Shown piece by piece: positions 24,461 through 36,483 of a DNA stretch of 64,000 nt. The stretch's first letter is position 1, and every line of letters begins with the position of its first letter. The notes under the pieces were generated by a model. It was not told the origin of the DNA. It ran no database searches and saw nothing but the letters and a program-made list of their open reading frames with translations. Both the position numbers and the translations under genes were made by a program. Source of the DNA: Edaphochlamys debaryana (lineage: Eukaryota > Chlorophyta > Chlorophyceae > Chlamydomonadales); assembly GCA_016858145.1 (NCBI GenBank), contig JAEHOE010000090.1:310001-374000 (forward strand), written 5' to 3'.

Positions 24461-26883
24461 GGTGGGGCATGCGTGTTGGCGGCGGGGCAGGGAGGCGGGG
24501 AGGCGTCACCTGGCACGCCGGGCGGCCGCTGCCGCCGCTGGACCCTCCAGCGGCGGCGCGGCGGCTGCCGCTGGTGGCGGAGGCCCAGCTGACCGTCGCA
24601 CTCCCTGCGCGGGTGCTGACGCTGTGCACTGCAGCGGCCTTCAGGCCGCCGCCGGCGCCCCTGGCCCTGGCGCCGCCAGCCCTGGCGCCGCCAACCCCAA
24701 TGCGACCGTGACGGCCCCATCGCTGTCCCCGCCCTCCTCGCCGCCTCCGCCGCCTCCGCCGGCGGTGGCTGCCGCTGACGGCCCCTGCGAGCCCGCCAGG
24801 GGGGGCGTGCAGGCCCCTTCCGGCCCTGAGCTCCCCGCGGCCGCGGCCCCTGACCCTCCCACGGCCCCCGCAGCGGCCCTTGCGGCTGCCCCCGCCGCTG
24901 CCCCCGCCGCCGCTGGCCCAGCCGTGGGCGCTGGCGCTACCACGGGTGGCGAGGCACCTGCCCCTCCGTGCGGCTCGCTCCCTCACCTGCCTGACTCGCT
25001 GTCTGACAGCGAATCCGTCCGCCTGCCGTCCAGTGGAGCTCCCGGCCCGGAGCGTCCCGGCCTGACCCGCCCTGGCCCGGCCAGCCCCCAGCGTGGCAGC
25101 CCGCGCACGGGTAGCCCCAACCAGTGCAGCGCCCGCCGGCGCAGCCGCAGCTGCCCGCACCGTAGCCGCAGCCGCGGCCGCCGCGGCAACGCTGTGGATG
25201 GCAGCCTGGCGGCGGCAGTGGCGCTGCCGGCGGGGAGGAGATCGGCTGGCCACGTGGTCGGCTCTCCCGGCGGCTCGCCGCTGCCCGCCCCTGATGGCGG
25301 CCCCCAGGGCCTCGCCGACCCGGCCCCTCCCCCACCTCATGCCGCGCCCGTGGCAGTGCTGCCACCCCGATCATATTGGACCTCAGCAGCAGCGGGCAGC
25401 CCACCCTCCCCGGTGGCCTTGCTTCCTTGCCCTCGTCCGACCGGGCGGCCCCGAAGCCCTCGTGGAGGGCCCACGGTGCGCTGCCGCTCCGCTGTGGCGG
25501 AATCCGGCCCTTCCCGCCGCTGCCGGCGGCGCTGGGCTGGAGGCTGACTTCCCCGGTCTGATCGCCCCCGGCTGCCTCACCTCCGCTGGGGTGGACGTGC
25601 GCTGCTGGGACGCGCTCCGCGCTGTCCGGGCTGAGAGGGCTGCGCTGCCCCCTGGGCAGCCGCCCTACCCCCGCCCGTCAGCAGCGACGCTGGACACTGC
25701 TTTGCCGCAGGCGAGTGCCCCAGGGCGTGCTGCGCCTCCGGGGTCCGGCGGACCGGGGCCATGACCACTCACAGCTCGCCCCCCGCTCTGCAGGACGGGC
25801 TGTTGGCGCTGGAGCGGATTGTGGCGGATCTTGGCCGCCCCCCCCCCCGACGGGTGAGCTAATGCCGCACTAGTTGCGCTGGCTGCGGGGCTGCCCCCTC
25901 CCAGGCGCCACGGGCTGCCTGGCGGGCCGTTATGGAAGCGCTGGGCCGGCGCCACGGGGCGACGGCCATACCCCTGACTGTGCTGTCTGTTTAGGCGGCC
26001 ACGTCTCTGCAGCTGTCGCCCCGTCTCTCGGCCCTGGATGCGAAACATGGGTCCTTCGTGGCTCAGGCGCTCGGCCTCCCCGGCCCGGCGCCTGGCGGTG
26101 CTCTGGCTGCTTTGCGGGCCACGCTCACACGCTGGCGCGGCTGTTGAGCGTTGCGCCGGGAGAATGAGCACAAGGAGCCCTTCTGGCGGCTGGCCCTGAA
26201 CGGCATTGCGCTCCTTGCCTGGCATGAGCGTAGAGCGACGCAGGCCGCCGCGGCGGAGGGTGTTGCGGGCGCGGGGCCACCCTGTCTGGGCCCAGGGCGC
26301 CAGGGGCGGCGGGGGCGCGGGCGGGGGCGGGGACGGGGCCCGGCGCCCGGATTCGGGTGCCCCCTGCTGCCCCTGTGGTGCCTCTATGGCGCAAGGGCCT
26401 CGGAGCATCACTTCTGGTCATGCCCCGCTAGTTGTGAGTACACGAACGAACTGGCAAGCACTGACATAAGGCGCGCGCACATCTGGTTGGTGCAGCCCCC
26501 AACGAACGACATTGTGCACCCTGTGTTGTGCCTGGCCGCTGGTGCTGCTATGGAGAAGGGGCGGCAGGCGCTATGCGGTGTCCGCTGGTGTGGCCGGCAT
26601 GGGGCTATTTCCGCCGCTGCTGACATCGTGTCAAGGCTCTCGGCCGCGCTCGGTTGGGACATGGTTAATTCCAGGCAGCCATGTGTCCCTGGGCTCTTCT
26701 GCTCTCTGTGGTGGTGTGGCTCTATTTTTCAAGAGCGGCTTGAGCAAAACTGGCACCCGTTCTTGCCGTGCTTCGGACGGTTCAGCCGTTTTTGGGCTGA
26801 GCCGCCGCCGTTAGGCTCTTCGGGCGGCGAAGCCCCCCGGGATTACCCCGTGTCGGCGTGCGTGCGTGCGTGCGTGTGTGCCT
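24461..26883 (+). mobile_element. LINE (L1-like) relic, C-terminal part
   Basis: From about 25570 to 26850, shifting frames with internal stops encode pieces typical of the C-terminal end of volvocine LINE ORF2 proteins: ENEHKEPFWRLALNGIALLA, a Cys-containing segment, SEHHFWSCPAS, and AHIWLVQPPTNDIVHPVLC. I recall this order (HKEAFWRL...HHFWxCP...AHVWL) from Chlamydomonas LINEs. The part before it (24461-25570) is long, open but extremely Ala/Pro/Arg-rich, and I cannot assign it. No reverse transcriptase catalytic motif was seen. A 60-base tail (26788-26847) shared with 17941-18000 ends the element, followed by a GTGC microsatellite. It is non-functional as it stands. Confidence 0.5.
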
Positions 26884-26885
26884 GC
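26853..26885. repeat. (GTGC)n microsatellite after LINE tail
   Basis: A short tetranucleotide run immediately downstream of the 60-base LINE tail. Confidence 0.7.
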
Positions 26886-27660
26886 GTCACGCATGAACTT
26901 GCGATTCACGCCCAGCCGACCACGGAGCCAGACTCGAACATTGGGCCCCCTGGGGGGGACCACGGGGCTCAGCCCTTTTCCTGCCTTCGGTCAGCCACCC
27001 TTGTCAGCCCCCCGTTCTTCTCCTAGGCAAGAAGGTTTGGGGTCTTGACAGGTCATCAATCGTGCCCATCTGGTAGGCCGCAGGCGTACCCAAGCCAGGA
27101 TGTGGGGTACGGATGCAGCGGAAGCGCAGGGCTGAGGAGGGGGGCCGCTTGCGGTCCAGCCGTAGGGAAAGAGTGTGGGAACCCACGGAGCCCCACCGGG
27201 ATGATGGGTGCCTTGGGTGGGGCTGCACTAAGAACAGACAGGCCCTAGCCGCAATGCGGGGTGGGGTTGCATGAGGGACGTGGGGGCGTGGGGGCTGCTT
27301 GCGGCCAGCTCAACAAGGACGGAACGGAATGGCAAGAAAGAAAGAGCCGTCCGGGGGGGGGGGGCGTTCTTTTTGAGCTCGGGGCAACACATGCCAACAA
27401 GGGCTTCAACCTGCATGATCCCTGAACTCTGTGGCGGGGATCCCTTGTACTGAAACCGGAAGCCAACTTTTGTGCGCTCGTGTACCGGAAGGTAGGCATG
27501 GCCTCCGGAGGGGCTACTTTCAGACGCAGCCAAGAGCGAGCTGCCCCTCACTGCCGAGCCTCACTGTGTGGGGCAGGGTTAGGGAGCTCAGGGTGCCGTG
27601 CGCACTGCTGCCTGGTCCAGGGGTGTTAAGAGCAGGGGTGCCCGGCAAGCAATTGCGCAG
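26886..27660. other. Intergenic repeat-derived DNA
   Basis: Contains the GGGGCTCAGCCCTTTTCC motif (about 26957-27011) shared with 17555-17612, and a G10 run at about 27354. No gene recognised. Confidence 0.4.
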
Positions 27661-28310
27661 TGTCCAGGGGGGTAGGAGTGATGTTGGAGTGCCCCCTGCT
27701 TCCTTTGGAAAGAGCTTGACGAAAGCAGCATAAATCCCTGTGGTGGGTGGGTGCGTCAGATGGCCTGGGAACTTTCGTCAAGGGGGCCCAGGATCTTCCC
27801 GTCCGTCGTCTCCTGCGCTCTTCCAGGGGCCACAAGTCTGGAACCTTGGGTATGCCTGAGCGCCACGTGCTGCGGCCGGGAGGTGGGTCCAGGCCGCCGA
27901 GGCCGGGCATGACTTGCTTTGTCGGCAACCCGCACTGACGCGGTGACCTATGACCATGCGGCCAGGGCTTTCGCCAGAGCACTGCAAAGTTGTCCCAAGC
28001 CGTCCAACGTTGTCCGAACCCGCAGGGGGCCATACCGCTGCCTCCTCTTGTGAGACACTTGGTCAGATGGTTCACAGATCCGGTCAGGATCACAGTTACA
28101 GTTGTAGGTCTGGCAGGTCTGGCAGGTCTGCTTGGTTCGCGACCACGCCCTACGCCCCTCAACCAAGCGGTACGCTTCGTTGATGTCTTCCATCTTCCCT
28201 GCCTCGTTGTGGCCGCGGTCATGCTCAACTGACAGACCCCCGAGTCTTCGGTTATACCCAGGCCGGCTTGCAGGGCAGTGGAGAGCAATATGTAGACACA
28301 GATACGGAAG
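27660..28310 (+). repeat. Unclassified dispersed repeat, copy 1
   Basis: Collinear with 35630-36200 on the same strand in several blocks: GGGTAGGA-TGATGT...CTTTGGAAAG, the GGGTGGGTGG/AACTTTCGTCA block, GGTGGGTCCAGGCCG...GGGCATGA, and the GACAGACCCC-GAGTCT...GCTTGCA block ending near 28310. The intervening sequence differs, so the copies are old or mosaic. No coding potential is recognised. Related pieces lie in inverted orientation at 37250-37910. Confidence 0.55.
28137..28195 (+). repeat. GCTTCGTTGATGTCTTCC repeat, copy 2
   Basis: Second copy of the short repeat at 23920-23975, inside the larger dispersed repeat. Confidence 0.65.
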
Positions 28311-29390
28311 AGGGCGGCAAGCTTCGATTGCTACGCAGGTCAGTGGTTCCTCGGGAGGGTTGCAAGTTCTTATTTCTGACACCGCCAGCGCCCAGCCCAT
28401 TGCTTGAAGCCCCATGCCAAATTCTGAAGGCCCCGAGCGCAGTCCCCGGCCCTCGGAAGTCTGTCAAGCAGCCGTGTTTGTAGGTGTTGGTGGTACACCC
28501 AGTACGTGGCTGTCACGACCGCACGTGTGAACGTTCCCCCACTGACAGATTAGGGGGTCACAACGGGCTGGCCAGGCAAAACAGGGCGGTACTCCATCAC
28601 CCCCTGTTCGGTCAGCCACCAGGGCGCCTTGCGCAGCAGCAGCGGACCCGGCACTCCGGCGTGGCCCTCTGCCTCCGGAACAGCCCCCCAGCCTCAGCCG
28701 CCCTGCCCTGGCGGCTTCTGACAACTCCGAGCATCACCTATGCTCCCGTACAGTTATACGTTATACGGCTGGCAGGCCAGCCCTCTGCGCTGGGCCGATA
28801 CAGCGCTGGGTCGTGACATGGCGCTTTCGCTCGACCCCTGCCTTTGTGGGGGTGGTTCCTGTTTGCCTCCTCAAAGCTCTCCACCTGAACCCCCCCCGCT
28901 CCTGGCCTTGCTTGTCGCGTAACTCGTCTCCCGTGTCTCCTTCTCCCCCCGCTCCTGAGGCAGGTTCCTGGTAAGGAGGTGCTCTGTGGGGGTTTCCCTG
29001 TCCCCTTTCTACCATCGCCCTGCCCTGCCCAACTACGCCTGAAACCTGAATTATGAGGGGCAGCGAAACCCTCGAGTGTGAAGGGTTGGGTAAAGGTAGC
29101 CTCGGCGGGGGCAGGTCGGAGGAGCAGCACGGGGAATTGACGACCAACACCGTGGCAGGGGGCCGCGGGGGTTGGCAGCACGGGGTGGCGCGGGGGCTTT
29201 AATGGTGCCGGTCAGCCGGAGCCTCGTCCGCTCGCGACCCCGACATCAGATACAAACTGTACTGTTTGCCAACGCATTCCCTCTTGAAACGTCGCGCACG
29301 CACCGACGGAGCCGGCTCACGACCGACCAGCTCACAAGGCGGACCTGAACCGCTGGCCCCGATGGGTAAGAGTGAGTAGTGTGAGAAAGT
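28311..29390. other. Repeat-derived intergenic DNA
   Basis: A block at 28905-28965 read on the minus strand (GAAGGAGACACGGGAGACGA) matches 35566-35600. The block near 28818-28862 (CTCGACCCCTGCC...GGTTCCTG) matches 38390-38435. No gene recognised. Confidence 0.45.
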
Positions 29391-29399
29391 CAACGAATG

Positions 29400-29515
29400 G
29401 CCGCATATGGTTGACCTGGGACGAGCATTTTGACCGAGTGGCCATACGTTGACTGGTCAACCATACGTTGCTGCGGGCTGCGTTGACCATAGCTCCATAC
29501 GTTGACCAGGGCCTT
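29400..29515 (+). promoter_or_regulatory. Cluster of TTGAC motifs
   Basis: Five TTGAC(C) elements in about 110 bases, three of them within CATACGTTGAC, and one perfect inverted repeat GTTGAC-TG-GTCAAC near 29449-29462. The cluster lies about 600 bases upstream of the wall-glycoprotein gene. TTGAC is the core of plant WRKY W-boxes. Whether this is a control region or a decayed tandem repeat cannot be decided here. Confidence 0.35.
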
Positions 29516-30091
29516 ATGCGACCACGCAGTCGCGGCCAAAGACCAAGTCGCAGCGTTCTCTTGCATCAGCAAGCCTCCCCGGGCAAAGACGCCGGGTACT
29601 AGCAAACAGCATAGCAAGCCTGCTTATATACAAACTGTATACAGTAGCGCGCTTACGTCGCGCACTGGTAGGCTTCTGTGTCTTTCGCGCCTCGCGGCGC
29701 CATCTGCCCGAACACTAAGGGCAGCACCCGGTCCCCCCCAAGGTCAGCCTCGATAACTTAGTAGTCTAGGCACATATGTATGGCAGTGGTCAGCCTGTAG
29801 TGTAATTCTGGCTGCTTGGAGTGCTGGAGCTGTGACACTCGGGACTAATCAGCAGAAGTGCTCTTGTGCTGCTCAGGCGGGCGTGAACCGAGGGAGCTTG
29901 GAAGCTTAAGCAGAGCTAGCAGCTGAAGCTCCTGAGCGTCGAGGTGCGGGGGTCTACGGCCTGCGCGGGAGCTACTGGCGACCGCTGATCGTCGCTACCG
30001 GGTGCAACCTTCTTCAACAATTCTCGCCGAGATCATCCACTCTGACACGTTATGTATGCCATGTATGCAGGTGTTGCACCTCGCCTCCAGG

Positions 30092-33000
30092 ATGACCAGG
30101 AGCGCTCTGCTCCTGGTGGCCCTCCTGGGCCTGGCCGCCTTCCGGGCGGCCAACGCCCAGTTTGGAGCCGCCCGTGGTGTGGATGAGTGGTGCGCAGTCG
30201 GTGTGCGCAAGTCGACTGCTTGGGGTTGCACTCTCGGTACCAATGTGCCCACCAGTTGCGAGGTGAGCTTGCACGGATGGTCGAGGGGTTCGCTTTCGGG
30301 GGTCGCCACCAGCAGCTTATTTGCGAAGGTCATCGTTGTGAGTAGCGTTTGTAGCTCAAAGCATGAAGCGGGCGCTGCATTCCCGCTAGGTGACCCACTT
30401 AGTTTAGCAATCAGCGTCAGAACTTGCCGCCGTCCAGTCGCCTGATGGCTAGTTAGCTAGGTTACGGCATATCTACCCCCGTGCTTGTACTGATCCGCTC
30501 TCCCCGTTGTTTCGCAGACCTCTGACCTGTGGGGCACGGCGGCCACGGACTGCAAGGTCCCCGGCCTGACTCAGATTGCCCCGGTCTCCGCTGCCACCTT
30601 CGCTAACACGGATGTGTGCGCGTACAAGACCCTCGAGCTGCCGCTCTACATCGCTGGCACTCAGAACACAATTGGCGGCTGGATGATCCTGTTTAAGGAC
30701 TACCAGGACAACATGTACTACACGCTGTCCATCGGTGATAACCTGGCCAGCGAGAGCACCCCCGCTCCTGACTTCAAGGGCCAGTTCCTGTACACCGAGG
30801 GCGCTGGCCTCACTCCCGTCATGTTCCCGGGCCAGGTCTCTCCGGCCGGTGCCGTTTACATGGGCAAGCAGGAGCCTCTTGCGGGCTCTCTGGCGGGCTT
30901 CTCCATCCCTCAGCTCGCCCAGCTGGTCGATCAGATGACCACGGAGCCCACCATTTACCGGCGGTGGTCGTGCGCCACCTACCAGGCCAACACGGCCACT
31001 TTCTGCGCCCCTGGCTACCAGCGCACCACCCCCACTGGCAACTGCGAGCTCAAGCTCGGCATGCCCCCGCAGCAGGACACTCAGGTCAACCTGGCTGGCG
31101 AGGGCGCCCTGTGGATCGCCGCCGAGTTCAACCTCGTCAAGTACCCCCTGAACGAGGTCGGCAACACTGAGACCGGTCTGTTCTGCGGCGACCCGAGGAC
31201 GCGCACTCTGGTCCAGCGCAAGCTGGTCCTGCCTAAGCAGATCATCAGCCTGCCCGCTTTCTGCTCCTCGATGACGCGCCCTCCCATGCCGCCGTCTCCT
31301 CCGTCCCCTCCCCCGGTGCCGCCGACTCCCCCTCCTCCTTCGCCGGCTCCTTCTCCCCCGTCACCTCCTCCGTCTCCCGCTCCCCCCTCCCCCCTTCCTC
31401 CTTCTCCCCCCGCTTTCCCTCCCCCTGCCCCGCCGACCACCCTGAACCGTGCCTCCGTCTTCGTCTACGCTCCTAACCGTGCCGTCCGCTTCGACGAGAC
31501 TGATGTCGCCAAGGTTGTCCGCTTCATGCGCACCGCCCTGAACTGCTACCAGCTGGGCATTGAGGACCGGTGCACGACCTCCCCCCCCTACCTGACCACC
31601 ACTGAGATCAACAACGCCATGTGGCCTGCCTACGCCATGATTGGTGTCACCATGTTCTTCGATGGGTCCAAGTCGGGTCTCGGCGAGCAGTACCCTCAGA
31701 GCGACTGGCAGCGCTATGCCGCTGAGTCCATCATCAAGATGTACAACGAGCTCGGCACCCGTGAGATCTGGACTCTGCTGGCCTCTCCCCAGCAGGTCGG
31801 TGGCATCGGCCTGGGCTGCGGCTCTTACATGTCGCTGGAGTCCGTCATCAACGGCCAGTTCTACAACCAGCCCCTCTCCGTCAACACCGCCGAGAACACC
31901 AACCTGGGTGCTCGTTACGTGTGCCCCCTCATCCCTGGCGGCATTGGCCCTGGCACGTCTTGGCCCAACACTACCGTGGTCATTCCCGACTTCGTTCCCG
32001 GTCTGCCCGGCTACGTCCGTCTGGGCAAGGAGCAGGCCGGCGCCAGCTACGTCCGCCGTCTCTGCGACTACGAGGGCCTCAACCTGGCTGCCCTCGCCTG
32101 CCAGTCTCCCCCTCCCAGCCCTCCTCCCAGCCCGTCCCCTCCGCCGTCTCCCCCGGCGCCCCCTCCGTCTCCCCCCGCCCCCCCCAGCCCGCCGTCTCCC
32201 CCTCCCAGCCCTGCCAACCCCTCTCCCCCTCCCCCCTCCCCGTCCACCGCCTTCTGCACGTCTTTCTTCAACATCAAGTCGAAGGCCTCGAAGGCTGGTC
32301 AGCCCCGCGAGTTCCAGTGCAACGGTATGACTGACATCGTCAACATTATCTTCACTAACGATGTGAACATCCGCCAGCCGGCTCGGTTCGTGTGCTCCTC
32401 GGTCGACAATTTCACTCTGACCGCTAAGGCTGATCTCTTTGACGGCTTCGCTGCCTCGAAGCTGCTGGGCAACATCGTCGGTAACCTGCAGGCGTTTAAC
32501 ACCTTCGCCGTCGCCAGCACCGTCAACCTGGTCTGCGGTGACACTTTTGAGATTACCACCAACTGCACCTCGGGCACTCCGGGTACTCCCATCCCCAACT
32601 TCACCCTCACCTACCCCACTCCCGGTGGCGTCGTTGGCAACAGCTACAACTTCCCCATCCGTGTCGGCCCCGACGCCGGCATGCTCTTCTTCACCCCCGT
32701 CCCTTCGTACCTCTGCCCCTCGCCTCCCCCGGCGCCCCCGAGCCCTCCCCAGCCTTCGCCTCCTCGCCCCCCGCCGAACCCGCCGCAGCCGCCCAGCCCC
32801 ACTCCTCCCCCTGCTCCTCCGTCTCCCTTCCCGAGCCCGCCTCCTGGCTACAACTTCACCATGACCATCCTGAACGGCAACATCGATGACTCCGCCAAGT
32901 GCCCTGCTTACCTGAACTGGCTGCAGAGCATTCTGTCCTCGATGGCCAACACCAACCAGATTCGCCCTGTGTGCTCGACGTGCCTGTCCTGCGGCCTGTC

Positions 33001-34085
33001 CAACCTGGAGGTCCAGATCCAGGTCCAGCTCCAGGTGCCCGTGGACACTCAGACGGTGTTCGCCTTCCTCTCCAACGCTGATCTGATGGGCCTCTTCGTC
33101 CGCACCACCCTGCCGCCATGCGGCTCCTCGATCCGTCTGATCAACACCTTCCAGGGTACCGCCAACGAGTTCTTCTGCTCTCGCAACGTGCTGTCGGGCT
33201 CCCCCTTCGCCGTCCCGGACCTATGCTGCCCGGTCCCGTCGCCTCCTCCCTCGCCCGGCCCCCCCCCCTCCTCCCACCCCCCCTTCTCCTCCGTCTCCTC
33301 CTCGTGGCCCCCTCACCGTCCAGCCGCCGCCCTCCCCTCCTCCCCCGTCGCCGCCTCCGCCCAACCCCCCGCCGCCGTCGCCTCCCCCGCCCGCCCCGCC
33401 GCCGCCGTCGCCCCCCCCTTCCCCTCCGTCGCCTCCTCCCGCCCCTCCCGGCAAGGGGGTTGCCAGCCCGCCCCCCAAGCGCAACCCTGTCGGTAGCCAG
33501 TCTCCCTTCCCCCCGCTACCTGCCAAGAACGCTGCTTTCCCGCCTCCTCCCCCCGCCCAAAACGCCTCGTGGACCATCCCCGCCAACACCATCGTCCGCA
33601 CCTACGAGATCTTTGCCCCCTTCAAGGCCAACAAGGGCCAGTCCGGCGTCAACGCTCGCACCGTCAACTACTGGCTGTGCCCTGCCCTCAAGCGCACCCT
33701 TGCTGACCAGCTGGGCCTTCCCGTTGCCTTCAAGCCGTCGGTCATGGGCAACTCGGACTGCTCTGACTTCTTCCAGAAGGGCGAGACCGCTAAGGCCGGC
33801 AAGACCCCGAAGGCTAAGGGCATCTACTACCGCGTCGCCGTCGCTGCTCAGGCGTCCGCCCACCAGGCCGTCATGGACCTCATCGCCGGTGGCCCCGAGT
33901 TCGTTAACGGCGCCCAGCTGGTGTGCGGCTCGCAGATCCGTGTGACCGACGGTGACCCGCCGCGTGGCCGCCTGGTGCCCATTGCGCCGTCGCCCTTCGA
34001 CCCCAAGAACCCGCTCAACCCGTACCCGTACACCTCGACCAAGCGTTCGAAGGACGCGGTGTGCATCAAGAAGCTGACCACCTAA
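30092..34085 (+). CDS. Secreted hydroxyproline-rich wall glycoprotein
   Basis: A structural extracellular-matrix protein of the volvocine HRGP type. Exon 1 (30092-30262) encodes MTRSALLLVALLGLAAF..., a clear signal peptide cleaved near ANAQ. Exon 2 starts at 30518. Cys-containing globular segments alternate with Pro/Ser spacers (PPSPPPSPAPPSP type), which would be hydroxylated and glycosylated, at about 31270-31440, 32105-32250, 32715-32845 and 33230-33480. A final Cys-bearing domain ends IKKLTT at 34085. The frame breaks at a C10 run (33259-33268): upstream, codons run to a stop at 33494-33496. One C fewer would join the frame that stays open to 34085 and continues the Pro/Ser pattern, giving about 1,245 aa. 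I take this as one gene with an assembly or mutational indel. The classical pherophorin domain motif is not obvious. TGTAA at 34593-34597. Confidence 0.85.
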
Positions 34086-34592
34086 AGAGACGATAGGATG
34101 TGTTTGCAGACCGCCCCCTCAATGGCCGTGCGTATCTCGAGCGACGGTGTGTTGTAGACTGTGGGCTGGAATTGCGGACCTCGCGCGCGAACAGATTTAT
34201 GATTAGGTGTCAAGCATCGCGTCCGTCTGCAGTGGTTGTTGCGACGGGTTGTGTTGCCTGGTAGCTGTGCGCGGAGGAAACAATAGCGGACGCTGACAGG
34301 GAGGCGTGAGCCTGGGGCCATCAGGGGTAGATACTAAGGGATGATTCAGACACGTCGGCGCTGTCCGGATGTCAATGCGCGCGACTAGGGCCTGTTTGGT
34401 CGCTGGCAGGTAGGAGTGGTGGGTTGGAGCTCATCAAGGAGACGCTGGTTTCGATACCCCACCGCTAGCGGGCCTGGATATGGTGGAAGCTTCGGCGAAC
34501 GGGACGATGTTGCCAAGATTGATCTGTCCCCTATTCAGGATTGATCTGTCCCTAGATTCAGTGTTGGGAACATCAAGTGGTAGAAACCGGCC

Positions 34593-34597
34593 TGTAA
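34593..34597 (+). terminator. TGTAA polyadenylation signal
   Basis: TGTAA about 510 nt after the wall-glycoprotein stop, a plausible 3' end for that gene. Confidence 0.45.
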
Positions 34598-34599
34598 AG

Positions 34600-35385
34600 C
34601 GCAAGCTGGATTTTGTTCCCCGCCCTCTCGATCCGGAATTGCCCTGCTAGCAGCTTGCAATAGCAGTCCAGCAGCTTGCAGCTCAAATTTGACAGTATCT
34701 CAGCCGCAGCTGTCTTGTCACTAGGCGCACTTGCAGGAGGGATGTTGAACCCGGTTGCCTACAAGCCTGCCTGGCGCGAGGTAGGGCGGGTAGGAACATG
34801 CCATTCAAGCGCACCCCTCTTCGCTTAGGCTCTGCCGCCCGCTGCCACAGCTCCGTAGCTCACCGGTAGTGAGGTGAGCGACGGTGCCTGCAGGGGCTGA
34901 GGGAGGGGCGGGACCATGCCCTGTGGTGCTAGCGCGGGTCGTGCTTGGAGGATAGATATACCCCGTTTCCTCGGATTGCCTCGGGCAAGACCCAGTTGCC
35001 GGCAGGCGTAGGTGGTCCGCGAGGCGTTCCTTTCCTCCGCCCCTCTCCGCCCCCCTCCGCCCCCTCACTGCTGGCCTGTTTTTCGCGTTGCCTCGTTTCC
35101 CCTTCCCCCTCACAGCTGCGCGGCAGCTCCGGGGAATCAGTGCCAGGGCAGGGACCTGCTGCTGGGGCAAGAGCTTGAGTGGGGCGCTTAGTGGGACTGG
35201 GGAACCAAAAGGATGCTCGGTCGTGCGGGCCGCTTCGACGCTGCCGGGGCTTGCTTGGTAAGCGGCACGAAGTCAAGACCTAAAAGCTGGGGAACACGGT
35301 TTTCATGTGACGCGGCGTACAGCTGCTGCGCAGCCGGCGGGTCACAATGGTCTCATTGGTATGCAACCTGGACAGTCCTGCGTGT
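34600..35385. other. Intergenic, no gene recognised
   Basis: Short tandem duplications occur here: AGCAGCTTGCA near 34648-34680, with ATTGATCTGTCCC twice just upstream at 34519-34551. No exon or RNA gene recognised. Confidence 0.4.
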
Positions 35386-35619
35386 CCCCATCATGCCCCA
35401 GGGTGGCCGTGCAGGCGACGACGGCGCTGCCGCCAGTGGGACCTCCGCCGCTGCCCCCGTGGCCGGCCCTTCCGCCGACACCGCCGCCCAGGACGCCCAG
35501 CCGGTAGGGGCAGTCAAGGTGGGCGTCGGGAGCTGGATTGAAGTCAGCGACCAGGCAGGGGGGGAAGGAGACACGGGAGACGAGTTACGCGAACAGCAGG
35601 CCAGCAAAGTGCAACGATT

Positions 35620-36210
35620 GCACTGGGGGGGTAGGAATGATGTAAAAGTACCCCATGCCTCTTTTGGAAAGCGCTTGGCCAATGGAGCCTAAATCCGCTT
35701 TCAGAATTGAAATCGAGGCTCATATTGCAAAGATCTGGCCCCAAAGTTCAGGGTGGGTGGGTGGGTCGGGGGGTCTGGGAACTTTCGTCAAGTGGGCGCA
35801 GGAAACTTTCGTCACGGCGGGCAGGACCCCTTCCGTCGGCTCCTGCGGTCTTCCAGGGGTCCAAACGGCTATTGAGATGGTCTGAACCCTGGGTATGACT
35901 GTGCACCACGTACAGCGGTCGGGAGGTGGGTCCAGGCCGGGCATGAGCCGCCATGTCGGCATGCCACCCGTTGCGGAACACGTGGGGTTCCATTCCCACT
36001 GTGTCAAACACAGCCACTTGATCACAACAGGAGCCAGAAGCACTAAGAGCAACGGTGGTAGGTGCGGCAGGACCCTCTCTGTGGGTCGATGGACGCGGCC
36101 TTTTTTAATGGACAGACCCCGAGTCTGGCGTTCGCCCCACGACGGCTTGCAAGACGATAGCACACGTGGAGAGCAGTCCGTAGATGCAGGAATAAAAGAT
36201 GTTGCCGTGC
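35620..36210 (+). repeat. Unclassified dispersed repeat, copy 2
   Basis: Collinear with 27660-28310 (see there). It lies inside the intron of the gene fragment 35386-36586, which suggests it inserted after that gene existed. Confidence 0.55.
35745..35818 (-). repeat. AAGTTCCC / GACC-core repeat copy
   Basis: On the minus strand: GACGAAAGTTTCC, a second GACGAAAGTTCCC, then CCCCCCGACCCACCCACCC and GAACTTTGGGGCC. Same order as the copies at 37285-37360 and 37815-37900. Confidence 0.65.
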
Positions 36211-36239
36211 GTTCCGCGCATGTGCAGTGCTGCAATACG

Positions 36240-36320
36240 TCGTACGGCATGGGTGGGTGGGTGGGTCGGGGGGGTCAGGAACTTTTGCGGCATGGGGTGC
36301 GAAACTTTTGTCCCTACCCC
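36240..36320 (-). repeat. AAGTTCCC / GACC-core repeat copy
   Basis: On the minus strand: ACAAAAGTTTCGCACCCCAT, GCAAAAGTTCCTGACCCCCC, then GACCCACCCACCCACCCATG and a GTACGACGTA palindrome-like end. Confidence 0.65.
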
Positions 36321-36483
36321 CCCCTGGACCAGGGAGACGTGGAAGCCAGCGCCGTGCTTGCATAGTCACATGCGTTGCATGCTCCCTTTCCTTTGCGCGT
36401 TAGGACAGAAGCAATTCTTGTACGCCTTTGCACGCTGTGTGCACTACTGGCATCACCCCCTTCCCTCCCCTCCCCCCCCACGC

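Noticed and set aside
24294..25547. 417-codon open frame
   Set aside because: Extremely Ala/Pro/Arg-rich, no motif, and it begins inside the duplicated non-coding block. Likely GC-driven openness within element debris.
30002..30091. Longer N-terminal start for the wall glycoprotein upstream of 30092
   Set aside because: The ATG at 30092 opens a clean signal peptide. The upstream codons would bury it.
34390..34475. Possible tRNA-derived SINE (A/B-box-like GGTTTCGATACCCC)
   Set aside because: The B box is off by an inserted base, no A box at proper spacing and no cloverleaf.
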